From JALZVT01 sp039029135 (GTDB lineage Bacteria; Pseudomonadota; Gammaproteobacteria; Pseudomonadales; Azotimanducaceae), in assembly GCA_039029135.1 (NCBI GenBank), contig JBCCGT010000003.1, forward strand, positions 124,001 through 188,000: a DNA stretch of 64,000 bases, in the 5' to 3' direction. The notes beneath the pieces were generated by a model. That model did not search any database. It was given only the letters and a program-made list of their open reading frames with translations, and had not been told where the DNA came from. The first letter of the stretch is position 1. Each line of letters opens with the position of its first letter. Below, piece by piece: positions 7,742 to 16,716 of this stretch. Position numbers and translations under genes: made by a program.

Positions 7742-10700
7742 GGCCGACATCGAGGACGTCCAGCCGGCCTCGCCGCTGCAGCGCAGCATGCTCTATGCCT
7801 GCCTGGCCGAGCCTGCTGCCGGTCACTACGTCGATCAGTTTTCGCTGTCCCTGACGGACGGAGCAGCGCTTGAGCCGGCGCTGCGGCTGCTCGCGGGCCG
7901 GCACGCGGCGCTGCGCAGCTTTTTCGTCTGGCGCGAGCAGGAAGCGCCGATGGTTGTCGCAGTGAGCACAGCTAGCGTCGCTCTGGAGCGCGCCGACGGC
8001 CCGCTCGACGCATTCCTCGCGGCCGATCGCGCGCGCGGCTTCGAGCTCGACAAACCCGCGCCGATGCGCGTGACGCTGGTGGACATCGCGCCTCGTACGG
8101 CTGCGAATCCGGCCGAAGGCGCTCTCCACTGCGTGCTGACGTTCCATCACGCGCTCCTGGACGGTTGGTCCATCGCCCGGCTCACTAACGAGTTGCTGGA
8201 AAACATGGCGACCATCGCCGCTGGCAAGCACGTTGAATCGGGACCAGCGACGAGGCTCGGCGCGTCAGTCGCCAGCGCCGTGCGCTGGCCGACAAGTCTA
8301 GACGGCGCAACGACCACCGATACGCTGAGTATCGTGGAGACGCTGCCGCTGCCCGGCGCTGTGATCGCAGATGGCTTCGGCGAGATCGCCCGGGACATAC
8401 CACGGGCGACCGCCCTGGCCGCGTGGCTGCGCGAACAACGGCTGACTTTTCCCAGCCTGCTGCACGCGCTTTGGGGCCTGGTCGCGAGCTATCTTGCGGG
8501 CGAGCCGGAGGCCGTGTTTGGCAGCGTCGACGGCGGCCGCGCCGGACTCGCGGACGATGCCCTCGGCATGCATCTGCGGCTGCTGCCGATACGCGCGGTC
8601 GCGGACCCCGAGCTGGCTCTCGCAGACTATCTGCACAGGATCCACGAGAGCCTGTGGGAATGGCAAAGCACCGCGCCGCCGGCCCCGGGCGACATGGCGG
8701 TCCGGCTGGGACGCACAGCGTCCGACGGGGTCGGCGCACAGCCCTTCTCGGTCGTCGTCGTGGCGCAGAACGCGCCCGCGATCGAGCTGCCGGCCGGGGT
8801 CGCCGATCTCGTGGGGCACGAGCAGGCCGACGTGCCGCTGCAAATCTCCGGCGCGCTGACGCCGAGTCCGGTGCTGCTCTTACGCTGGGCCGCACCGAGA
8901 CTCGACGCCGAGCGCGCTGCGCTGCTCGCCGAACTGCTGCTCGCCGCGCTGGACCTGCTGCTGGCCAGCGATTCCGGCGCCACTATCGGCTCGCTGCAGC
9001 TCGGACTCGCGAATCGCCTCGGCCGGCAGGTTCGCGGACGCGCCGTCGAGCGGCCCCCGTTTCGACCGATCGAGCGCTTCCTCGACCGCTGCGCTTGCGC
9101 ACCCGACGCGGCGGCGCTGATCGACGCTGCGGGCGAGCTGAGCTACGCGGATCTAGCGCGCCTCGCCGAGCGCTATCGACTGCGTCTCGCAGGCGCTGGC
9201 GTGACGCCCGAGAGCCATGTGGTCGTGCTGCTACCCAGGGGACGCGAAGCGATCGCCGCGCAGCTCGGCATCCTCGCGCTCGGCGCCGCCTACGTGCCGC
9301 TCGATCCCGAGGCGCCGCTGCCGCACCTGCGCCGCCAGCTTGCGCCGCTAGCGCCGGCCGCGCTGGTTGGCCGCCCGGCCGTCGCCGATCTCCTCCCCTG
9401 CCCCGTCGTCCCCCCGCCTGCCGATGCTGACCTGGGCAGCGATGCCCCGCTGCTGTCGTCGGGCGCCGCGGGCGACGTGCTGTGCATCAGCTTCACCTCA
9501 GGGAGCACCGGCGAACCCAAACCGGTTGCGCAGCGCGCGGCCGCGCTCGGCAATCGCTGCGACTGGTACTTGAACGCATTTCCGACGACCGCGCGGGACG
9601 TGTTTGCGCAGCGCACGCCGGTCACCTTCGTCGACGCGATCGCCGAGTGGCTCACGCCGCTTGTCACAGGCGCGCGGCTCGTCGTGATCGAAGAGTCGAC
9701 GGCGCGCGACCTTCGAGCGTTCGCCGCGGCCCTGCGAGACCAACGGATCACCCGGCTGACGCTCGTTCCCTCCTACCTTGGCGCGCTACTCGAGCAGCTA
9801 CCACAGGCCGCGCTGCCCGATCTCGAGCTGTGCGTCGTGAGCGGTGAGAGCCTGTCCGGCGCGTTAGCAAAACGCGCCCTCGAACGGCTGCCGCAGTGCC
9901 GGCTGGTGAACCTGTACGGTTCGACCGAGGTCGCGGCCGACGCCTGCTATCACATCGTCGAGGCGGCGGACTGCGAGGCCGTGGGTGTGTCGATCGGCGC
10001 CCCGATCGACAACCTCGACGCGTGGATCGCAAACCCTGTCGGCCTGCCGCTGCCGCGGCTTGCCCGGGGTGAGCTGGTGCTGTCCGGCGCGGGTCTGGCC
10101 CGCGGCTATGGTGTGGCCGGGCCGTCCGGTCCCGCTTCTGGCTTTAGACCGGCCGATCCGGCGCTCGGTTTGCCCGCCGCTTTTCACACGGGGGACATGG
10201 CGTCGCTTGCCATAGACGGCCTGCTCAATTTTCACGGCCGGCGCGACCGCCAGCTGCAGATCAACGGCCAGCGCGTAGAGCCCGGTGCTATCGAGACGCG
10301 CCTGCTGGAACACGCGGCCGTGACGACCGCGGCGGTTGGCGCTGACGCTCAGGGGCTTTATGCCGGCGTCGAGTCCACGCTGGACGTGACCGAGCTGCGC
10401 GCCTGGCTTGCGGAACGGCTACCGGGCTATCTGCTGCCCACGCGCTGGCACGTCGCGCCGACGCTACCGCGACTGCCGAGCGGTAAGCTGGACCGAGATG
10501 CGCTCGCGGCTCAGGTTCGCAAGCTCAGCGGTGCGGCCGCCCAACGCGAGACGCACGACGAGCCGCGCGGCGTGCAGGAGACCGACCTGTTCGGCCTCCT
10601 CTGCCCGCTCTGGTCAGAACTGCTGGATCAGCCCGTGCAGGCGACCACCGACTTCTTCGCCGCCGGCGGCGACTCGCTGCAGGCCATGCGCATGATCGCT

Positions 10701-11615
10701 CGAGTCGAGCGCATGCTGGGTATTCGCGTGCCCCTCGTCGCGCTGACGAAAACGCCGCGACTCGGCGCGTTCGTGCGCGCGCTGTGTCGGGAGCCGGAGG
10801 TCGAGCAGCCCTCGGCGCTGCTGTCGCTCAGGCGTCCCGACGACGGCGCCGTTTCGGTGCTGTGTGTCCACGGCGATGCCTTCAACCTGCTGCCGCTGTT
10901 GCCGACGACCCGGCTCGACTGGCTGACCCAATGGGGCGATCGAATGGCCCTGGTCCGTGGCGCCGGCGCGCCGCCGGCGGAGACGATCGCCGAGACGGCG
11001 GAACGCTACGTCGCGCTCATGGGTTCGGACCGCCCGGACCTGCTGGTCGCCGCCTGCGGCGCGGCCGTCATCGCCATCGAGATGGCGCGCCTGCTGGCTG
11101 CCGACGAGCGTTCGGTGCATCTCGTGCTGATGGATCTGCCGCTGGGTGAACTGCGCGATCCGGCGACCGAGACATCGCGAGCGCGGGCGCTGGCGACCGA
11201 GCTGCTGGTTAACCCGGCGGACACTCTGCGCAAGACGGCGCGCTGGTTCGCGAACCGCACCGGCGCGGCAGGGCTGCAGCTCGAGCGACGTCGCGCGCGG
11301 TTGCTCGCCAGTGCGAACGCAGGTCGGCGTATGAGCGATGAGGACGCCCGCGATCTCTGCGATCTGCAGTTGGCGCAGGCGCTGGGGCACTACGTACCCG
11401 AGCCCTATGCCGGCGACATCGATCTGGTGTTCTCGCGCGCGTGGCGACGCACGGAAAATGCGCGGGCGGCGGTGCCGGAGTTCTGGCGAGACGCTTTCAA
11501 CGGTGAGGTCGCGCTGCACCTGTCACCGGCCCGGGAGCACAACGATCTGCTGTACGGCGACAGCGCCGAGTTCGTCGCAGAGCTGATTCGGCGGCGCTTG
11601 GGAGAGCGCGGTTAG
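7725..11615 (+). CDS. Terminal NRPS module C-A-PCP-TE with Cys thioesterase
   Basis: 1296-residue last module. C domain: ASPLQRSMLYACL at the start and HHALLDGWS (His141, His142, Asp146). A domain: A3 FTSGSTGEPKP near 590, an unusual A5 NLYGSTEVAADAC near 728, A8 GRRDRQLQINGQRVEPGAIE, A10 LPSGKLDRDAL. At the position of the conserved Asp235 the core reads FVDAIAEW, i.e. Val. My manual code V-D-A-T-V-S-L-A-D resembles the beta-alanine code I remember, suggesting a beta-amino acid or other non-alpha substrate. PCP: FFAAGGDSL with Ser984. The C-terminal alpha/beta hydrolase is a thioesterase whose nucleophile elbow reads VAACGAAVIA, giving Cys1111 where Ser is usual, with Asp1137 and His1272 completing a likely triad. 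It should release the peptide by hydrolysis, macrocyclisation or lactone formation. Confidence 0.93.
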   Translation: MAELTEADIEDVQPASPLQRSMLYACLAEPAAGHYVDQFSLSLTDGAALEPALRLLAGRHAALRSFFVWREQEAPMVVAVSTASVALERADGPLDAFLAADRARGFELDKPAPMRVTLVDIAPRTAANPAEGALHCVLTFHHALLDGWSIARLTNELLENMATIAAGKHVESGPATRLGASVASAVRWPTSLDGATTTDTLSIVETLPLPGAVIADGFGEIARDIPRATALAAWLREQRLTFPSLLHALWGLVASYLAGEPEAVFGSVDGGRAGLADDALGMHLRLLPIRAVADPELALADYLHRIHESLWEWQSTAPPAPGDMAVRLGRTASDGVGAQPFSVVVVAQNAPAIELPAGVADLVGHEQADVPLQISGALTPSPVLLLRWAAPRLDAERAALLAELLLAALDLLLASDSGATIGSLQLGLANRLGRQVRGRAVERPPFRPIERFLDRCACAPDAAALIDAAGELSYADLARLAERYRLRLAGAGVTPESHVVVLLPRGREAIAAQLGILALGAAYVPLDPEAPLPHLRRQLAPLAPAALVGRPAVADLLPCPVVPPPADADLGSDAPLLSSGAAGDVLCISFTSGSTGEPKPVAQRAAALGNRCDWYLNAFPTTARDVFAQRTPVTFVDAIAEWLTPLVTGARLVVIEESTARDLRAFAAALRDQRITRLTLVPSYLGALLEQLPQAALPDLELCVVSGESLSGALAKRALERLPQCRLVNLYGSTEVAADACYHIVEAADCEAVGVSIGAPIDNLDAWIANPVGLPLPRLARGELVLSGAGLARGYGVAGPSGPASGFRPADPALGLPAAFHTGDMASLAIDGLLNFHGRRDRQLQINGQRVEPGAIETRLLEHAAVTTAAVGADAQGLYAGVESTLDVTELRAWLAERLPGYLLPTRWHVAPTLPRLPSGKLDRDALAAQVRKLSGAAAQRETHDEPRGVQETDLFGLLCPLWSELLDQPVQATTDFFAAGGDSLQAMRMIARVERMLGIRVPLVALTKTPRLGAFVRALCREPEVEQPSALLSLRRPDDGAVSVLCVHGDAFNLLPLLPTTRLDWLTQWGDRMALVRGAGAPPAETIAETAERYVALMGSDRPDLLVAACGAAVIAIEMARLLAADERSVHLVLMDLPLGELRDPATETSRARALATELLVNPADTLRKTARWFANRTGAAGLQLERRRARLLASANAGRRMSDEDARDLCDLQLAQALGHYVPEPYAGDIDLVFSRAWRRTENARAAVPEFWRDAFNGEVALHLSPAREHNDLLYGDSAEFVAELIRRRLGERG

Positions 11616-11629
11616 GCGAGTTGGTCCCT

Positions 11630-11662
11630 TCGCTATTCGATCGCTATTCGATCGCTATTGGA
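11630..11662. repeat. Three tandem 11-bp repeats
   Basis: Three head-to-tail copies of TCGCTATTCGA; the third copy has one substitution. The array fills the gap between the convergent NRPS gene and the HupE/UreJ-like gene and runs through the latter's stop codon. No hairpin or T-tract makes it an obvious terminator. It may be a simple slippage repeat. Confidence 0.85.
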
Positions 11663-12911
11663 TGCCGAGCAGCGATTTTACGATGCGACCCAGCGGGATG
11701 TCGACGTCGAACGCACGCTCGATGAACCAGTAAGTCGCGACGAAGATCAGCAGCAGCGCAGCGAGCGGCATGACGTAGCGCGCGTACAGCGTGGACCTGC
11801 GCAGCAGCAGCAGCGCGGGTACGAGCACAGCCACGATCACCAGCTGACCGGCCTCGACGCCAACGTTGAAGCCGAACAGCGACCAGCCCAGATAGCGATC
11901 GGGTATGCGCATATCGCCGAGAAAACCCGCGAAGCCGAAGCCGTGAAACAGGCCAAACAGGATCACGATCCAGTAGCTCTGGATGCCGAAGCGTGGCCAC
12001 AGAATGTGCAGTGCCGTGACCGCGATCGACGCCGCGATGATGGACTCGACGAGGCGTCCTGGAAGCTCGATGACGCCGAGCATCGCGAGGCTCAGGGTAA
12101 TCGAGTGCGCGACGGTGAATGCGGTGACGATGCCAAGTATGCGCCACAGCGGCTCGCGCACGCTCTCCGCGCCTTGCCAGCGACCGTCGCGCCGCACCAT
12201 CACGGCAGGCAGCAGCAGCGTCAGTAAAAACAGGATGTGATCGATACCCGTTGCGATGTGATCCATCCCGAGGGCGATCATGCCGCGCAGCCCGGTCAGG
12301 AAAGAGCCTGGCTGGACGCTGAGAGTCTGACGCGGGTTCGCCGCCGAAAACTGCAGCGATACCATCGCCTCGTTGGCGAGCGTCGCGCTTTCCCAGTGAT
12401 TCTCGATGACGACCAGGCTCGCGCGTCCGGGCAGTTCGCTTTGAAACAGTCTGTTGGTTATGTCCAGGCTTTCAGGCTGGACGCTGAGCGTCTGTTCGGC
12501 CACGAAACCGATGGATACGAAGTGACCGAAATCGGTCAGGTATGAGTCGATGTCTGTGGGCTGCAGGCGCAGCCGCTCGCCGTCGATGCGCAGCTCGAGT
12601 CGGGCCGCGATATAGGCCCACGCCGGCGCCTGTATGGCGCGGATGGCGCCTCTGGTCGCCGTTCCGTCAGCCGCGATCTGCGTGCCGAGCGCGTCGTTCA
12701 GGTCGCCTAGCGTAAAATCCACCTTGCCGGCCATTGCGTCGGCGTCGATGGTTAGAAAGACGTAACTCTGCTCCGGCGCGTGGGCGTTGGAAAACGGCGC
12801 TGACAGCAGCGCCGCGAGCAACGCAATGAGGGCGGCGGCAAACATCGCCGGGCGCCGCGCGCGATTCGATTGGGGCGCAGTGCACATGGCTGTCGTGGCA
12901 GAAAGCAACAT
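11655..12911 (-). CDS. HupE/UreJ-like membrane protein
   Basis: 418-residue membrane protein. A signal-peptide-like hydrophobic stretch (about residues 23-44, ending SNAHA) is followed by a periplasmic domain of about 150 residues. The C-terminal half has six or seven hydrophobic helices, with the family signatures GMDHIATGIDHILFLLTLLLP and LFGLFHGFGFAG. The His/Asp pattern in these helices is typical of HupE/UreJ relatives proposed to move nickel or other metals; the substrate here is unknown. ATG codons also occur at residues 9 and 23, so the start is uncertain. It runs convergent to the NRPS operon and divergent from the MFS gene, and nothing links it functionally to either. Confidence 0.82.
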   Translation of the reverse strand: MLLSATTAMCTAPQSNRARRPAMFAAALIALLAALLSAPFSNAHAPEQSYVFLTIDADAMAGKVDFTLGDLNDALGTQIAADGTATRGAIRAIQAPAWAYIAARLELRIDGERLRLQPTDIDSYLTDFGHFVSIGFVAEQTLSVQPESLDITNRLFQSELPGRASLVVIENHWESATLANEAMVSLQFSAANPRQTLSVQPGSFLTGLRGMIALGMDHIATGIDHILFLLTLLLPAVMVRRDGRWQGAESVREPLWRILGIVTAFTVAHSITLSLAMLGVIELPGRLVESIIAASIAVTALHILWPRFGIQSYWIVILFGLFHGFGFAGFLGDMRIPDRYLGWSLFGFNVGVEAGQLVIVAVLVPALLLLRRSTLYARYVMPLAALLLIFVATYWFIERAFDVDIPLGRIVKSLLGIQ

Positions 12912-13032
12912 TTTCGCAGTATCCCACAGCGCCGTGAACGCGGCGTTGCGATCCGTCGCGGCGCAAGTGCTCGCTGGTTATCGCTCCCGGTTGCCTCATG
13001 CGGGTGCGGCGCTTCGGCGGGTGTAACGCACG

Positions 13033-14196
13033 GTGCGGCAAACAACAGCGCTCGAGCGGTTCGAACGTCTCTGGTTGGCGAAGGCGTTCCTGCGCGAGTT
13101 TGTGCTGTTCTATCCGGTTTACGCGCTGTACATGGCCGATCGCGGTGTGACGCCAGCCGCTTACGGCGCTCTGCTTGCGGCGTGGGCGCTCACCGTCCTG
13201 CTCGCCGAAGTCCCGAGCGGCGTGCTCGCGGATCGCTTCTCTCGCCGCGCGCTGTTGATGGTCGGCGGCGGGCTGCGCGGAGCGGGTTTTCTGCTCTGGT
13301 GGCTGTTACCCGACGTCACCGGTTTCGCTCTCGGCTTCGTCCTGTGGGGACTCGGCTCCGCCGCAGAGTCCGGCGCAAACGAGGCGCTGCTCTACGAAAC
13401 GCTGGTTGAGCTGGACGCTGCGGAGCAGCTCGAGCGGATTCTGGGTCGCGGCGAGGCTAGCGGCGGTATCGCGGTGCTGCTCGCGCTGGGCGCCGGCGGG
13501 TTCGTTGCCCAGCACGGCATCGGCTGGGTGGCCGGCGCTAGCGCGGCCGCCGCCATTGCGCACACGGGAATCGTCTACGCGGGCCTGCGCGAACCGGTGC
13601 GCGCAAGCGCCTCGCGCTCTTCGCGTTTGATCGCGGTGAGGGGCCTGGCCGGCGTTGCAGGCAGTCTGGCGCTGCGACGCGCGCTGCTCGCGTGTGTTCT
13701 CGTTACGGCCTACTTCGGTGCGCTCGACGAGTTCTTCGCGCCGCTGCTCGGCGATCTGCTGGCGCAGGATCTGCGCGTCGTTGGCACGGCGCTCGCGGGC
13801 CTGTATCTGTGTCGAGCGATCGGGCTAGCGGGCGCGCACCGTGTGCGGTCGCGACTGGGCATCTGGATGGCAGCACTTTGGGGCGTCATCGCCCTGTTGG
13901 TGGGTACGCTGATCGGCGGCGCGGCAGCCACCTTAGCGGGCCTTGCCGTCTTCGCTTTCGCATTCGGCGTTGCCGAGGTGCTCACGAGCGCGGCGCTGCA
14001 ACGGGCGATCACGGGCGACTCGCGCGCGACGCTGACGTCGCTCGCCGGCCTGGGTCAGGAACTGCTGTCGCTCGTCGCGTTCGTGTTCGTCGGCGCGCTC
14101 GCCCAGGCCACCGACTGGCGCACGAGCTTCGTCGCGCTTGCGTGCGGCGGACTCGCGTTGATCGTCAGCGCAGCCGTTTACCGCGCACGCTGGTGA
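13033..14196 (+). CDS. MFS transporter
   Basis: 387-residue major facilitator superfamily protein with about twelve hydrophobic helices. The loop after helix 2 reads EVPSGVLADRFSRRALLM, the MFS motif A (G-x-L-a-D-r-x-x-r-r). The start is GTG at 13033, preceded by a G-rich CGGCGGG stretch. MFS pumps often export peptide products, so it is a candidate exporter for the neighbouring NRPS product. However, it is separated from that operon by an oppositely oriented gene, so the link is only positional. Its 3' end overlaps the opposing ligase gene by 32 bp. Confidence 0.85.
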   Translation: MRQTTALERFERLWLAKAFLREFVLFYPVYALYMADRGVTPAAYGALLAAWALTVLLAEVPSGVLADRFSRRALLMVGGGLRGAGFLLWWLLPDVTGFALGFVLWGLGSAAESGANEALLYETLVELDAAEQLERILGRGEASGGIAVLLALGAGGFVAQHGIGWVAGASAAAAIAHTGIVYAGLREPVRASASRSSRLIAVRGLAGVAGSLALRRALLACVLVTAYFGALDEFFAPLLGDLLAQDLRVVGTALAGLYLCRAIGLAGAHRVRSRLGIWMAALWGVIALLVGTLIGGAAATLAGLAVFAFAFGVAEVLTSAALQRAITGDSRATLTSLAGLGQELLSLVAFVFVGALAQATDWRTSFVALACGGLALIVSAAVYRARW

Positions 14197-15547
14197 GGGA
14201 TTCGTCTGTGACGATGACGCGGACGGGCACCGCGTGCCGCGGCAGATGCGCGCGCGCGTGTTTGCGCACCAGGGCCTTCGGATTGGCGCAGTCGCTGTCG
14301 GGATTCAGCCGCACCCGTGCCACGACGACGTTGCCCATGAGATCGTTCGGTTCGCCGCTGACCGCGCACTCGATGACCTCAGGCAGCGATTCGATGCAGC
14401 GCTCTACCTCAGCGGGGAAGACCTTCTCGCCGCCGACGTTAATCAGGTCGGACTCGCGGCCGAGCACGCGCAGCCAGGGACCGTCCTGTTGCACCCGGTC
14501 ATCGGTGCAGTACCACCCCTCGTCCGCTGCCGGGTGACCTGCACCACTGCGGTTCAGATAGCCGAGCATCGTGCCGGAGGCGCGCACCCAGAGCACGTCG
14601 TCGACCACCTTGACTTCACAGTTCGGGCTGTCGATGCGGATCCAGCTAGGGTCGTCGGCGCGAGTGCGGGAGCGCGGCGCGCCAAACTCCGACGTACCGT
14701 ACTTCTGCAGGAGCGTCACGCCGGGCAAGCATTGGGCGAGCGTCGCGCTGGTCGCCGGGTCGGGCGGCTCGCTGCCGAACGTGATGATCTCAAGGCTCGA
14801 CAGGTCGTGTGCCTCGTGGGCTCGCGACAGCAGCAGCAGTCGCAGAAACGAAGGCGATGCTGGCAGGACCTGTGCGCGGCTGGCGGCGATCGCCCGGCAC
14901 ACGGCCTCGGGCGAGCGCGCGCTGGGCACGACGAGACAGCCGCCCGCAAACAGCGTGTACAGCAGCGTGTCGATACCCGCGATGTGATCGAGCGCTAAGA
15001 GCGCGATCGTCGACTTCGCTTTGGCGACCCCTGCGAGATGGGTGCAGAACGCCTCGGCGTCGTGCAGGACTGCCTTGGGGTCGCCGCTCGAACCCGAAGA
15101 AAACACGACGAAGCCGCCATGGCGACGCGAGCGTAGCTCATCGAGCAACGCGTCGGCCGCGACCTCCTTATCGTGTGGCTGCCGCTGTTCGATGAGCTGT
15201 TCGTTGACGCCATCGTCCTCGCCGGTCCCGGCTTCGAACCGATAAAGCCTGCGTGCGCGGGCGTCGCGACAGCGTGCCTCCAGGTGCGGCGCGTCGGGTG
15301 CGAGCATGACGGCCACCGCGCGCAGTTCAAACAGCGCGAGCAGCGCGGCGATCGCATCGGCTTGAAAGCCGGTGGCCAGGCCGACCGGCTCGCCGGCGGC
15401 GACCCCGCGGGCGGTGAATTCCTGTATCCACCGGCTGCGCCTGTCCGCCAGGTCGGCGTAGGTGGTGACCGCAGCACCGGCAACAACCGCTGGTCGCGAC
15501 GCGAAGCGCGCGAGTCCGTCGGCGAGCAGGGCGAGATGGTTACTCAC
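14165..15547 (-). CDS. AMP-dependent acyl/aryl ligase, stand-alone
   Basis: 460-residue ANL-superfamily adenylating enzyme. The A3-type phosphate loop is FSSGSSGDPKAVLHD, the A5 region is LLQKYGTSEFGAPRS, the A7/A8 region is YCTDDRV and GRESDLINVGGEKVFPAEVE, and the C-terminus ends SVRGKRLR with the catalytic lysine. At 460 residues it is somewhat shorter than typical acyl-CoA ligases. It lies downstream of an acyl carrier protein and an SDR on the same strand. I infer that it loads a carboxylic acid onto that ACP, although CoA ligation is equally possible. Its substrate cannot be read from the sequence. Confidence 0.85.
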   Translation of the reverse strand: MSNHLALLADGLARFASRPAVVAGAAVTTYADLADRRSRWIQEFTARGVAAGEPVGLATGFQADAIAALLALFELRAVAVMLAPDAPHLEARCRDARARRLYRFEAGTGEDDGVNEQLIEQRQPHDKEVAADALLDELRSRRHGGFVVFSSGSSGDPKAVLHDAEAFCTHLAGVAKAKSTIALLALDHIAGIDTLLYTLFAGGCLVVPSARSPEAVCRAIAASRAQVLPASPSFLRLLLLSRAHEAHDLSSLEIITFGSEPPDPATSATLAQCLPGVTLLQKYGTSEFGAPRSRTRADDPSWIRIDSPNCEVKVVDDVLWVRASGTMLGYLNRSGAGHPAADEGWYCTDDRVQQDGPWLRVLGRESDLINVGGEKVFPAEVERCIESLPEVIECAVSGEPNDLMGNVVVARVRLNPDSDCANPKALVRKHARAHLPRHAVPVRVIVTDESLTSVRGKRLR

Positions 15548-15556
15548 GATTCCGAG

Positions 15557-16255
15557 TCAGAAGACCCCGCCGAGGTAGACGACCTGTCCGGTCACGAAGT
15601 CGCTCTCCGGTTTCAGAAAGAAGTCGACGGCGTTGCCGACGTCCTCCATCTTGCCCATGCGGGGCAGGCACTGGCGCGCGATAAGCCGCTCCATCTTGTC
15701 GTCGGCCACGCCGCGGATCAGGTCGGTATCCACAGGCGTCGGCCCGATCGCATTGACCGTGATGTTGTAGCCGCCCAGTTCGCGCGCAAAGACCTGGGTG
15801 AAGTTCTCGACTGCCGCCTTGGAGGCTGCGTAGACGGCCTCCCCCTCGAGACGCAGCGGGGTAGCAACGGTCGCGAAGTTCACAATCCGGCCCGCTCGCT
15901 TCGGAATCATCAGCTTGGCCGCCTCGCGACACAGCAGGAAGGTGCCGAACACGTTGGTGCGAAAGATCCGCTCCACGGTCGCCATCGGTGTCAACACCGC
16001 CGCGTTCATGGATGCGATGCCGGCGTTATTGATCAGCGCGTCGAGCGTGCGCGCCTCGCGCCGCACGGCGCGCAGCATGCCGGCGACGCCCCGTTCATCG
16101 GCCACATCGATCGCGAAGTGACGATAGCGCTCGTGGGCCAGATCCGACTCGTCACGGCTGCAGCCATAAACCGTCCAGCCGGCCGCGAGGTAGCGCTCGC
16201 TCAGGTACCGACCGATGCCCTTGCGCGTTCCCGTGATGACGACGGTGCGCGTCAT
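15557..16255 (-). CDS. Short-chain dehydrogenase/reductase (FabG-like)
   Basis: 232-residue NAD(P)-dependent SDR. It has the cofactor loop TGTRKGIG at the N-terminus, NNAG near residue 90 and the catalytic YAASK near residue 150. Counting back 13 residues from the Tyr, where the catalytic Ser usually lies, gives Thr (NFATVAT), a possible Ser-to-Thr change. The ATG overlaps the stop of the upstream ACP gene by 4 bp, and the ligase follows after 9 bp, so the three are probably one transcript. The obvious role is reduction of a 3-oxoacyl group held on the ACP; this is inference. Confidence 0.88.
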   Translation of the reverse strand: MTRTVVITGTRKGIGRYLSERYLAAGWTVYGCSRDESDLAHERYRHFAIDVADERGVAGMLRAVRREARTLDALINNAGIASMNAAVLTPMATVERIFRTNVFGTFLLCREAAKLMIPKRAGRIVNFATVATPLRLEGEAVYAASKAAVENFTQVFARELGGYNITVNAIGPTPVDTDLIRGVADDKMERLIARQCLPRMGKMEDVGNAVDFFLKPESDFVTGQVVYLGGVF

Positions 16256-16575
16256 GCTGCGGACATCTCTCCCAGCACAAACTCGACCAGTGAGCCGACG
16301 TTTCGGTAGGGGCTATTCGCCATCGACATCGCCTTCTCGCTGGCGAGCACGACCTCGGTGTCGAACGACTCTTCGACGCGCGCCTCGATATCGACGATCA
16401 GAGACACGAGCGACAACGAATCGAGCGCCTCGTCACCGTCGAAGATGACGGTCGTCTCGCTGACGTCACGCAGGTGATCGTAGTCCAGCTCCTCGTTCAG
16501 CTCCGCGATGGCATCGCGGATCAGATCGACGACTGCGCTGCGGTGCTCCGCGGGCGTCGCGGGCGAACTGGGCAT
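16252..16575 (-). CDS. Acyl carrier protein
   Basis: 107-residue acidic protein with an acyl-carrier fold. DEALDSLSLVSLIVDIE contains the D-S-L phosphopantetheine attachment site, followed by a typical third-helix region (SPYRNVGSLVEFVLG). A good ribosome binding site, GAAGAGGG, sits just upstream of the ATG on the minus strand. It heads the ACP-SDR-ligase operon and would need a phosphopantetheinyl transferase, perhaps the one at 51155-51895. It is longer than housekeeping AcpP (about 78 residues) and is probably a dedicated carrier. Confidence 0.87.
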   Translation of the reverse strand: MPSSPATPAEHRSAVVDLIRDAIAELNEELDYDHLRDVSETTVIFDGDEALDSLSLVSLIVDIEARVEESFDTEVVLASEKAMSMANSPYRNVGSLVEFVLGEMSAA

Positions 16576-16716
16576 GGGGTCCCTCTTCAGATGTCGCTAG
16601 GTTTGGTCGCGATCTTACTGCAGCCCCGCCACCGGTAATGTGCTTTTTGTGCGTCTTGTGTAACCGATGTCGCGATCTGTGATGTCCCGCTGCTGGGCGG
16701 CAGGCGATGCGCTCGA

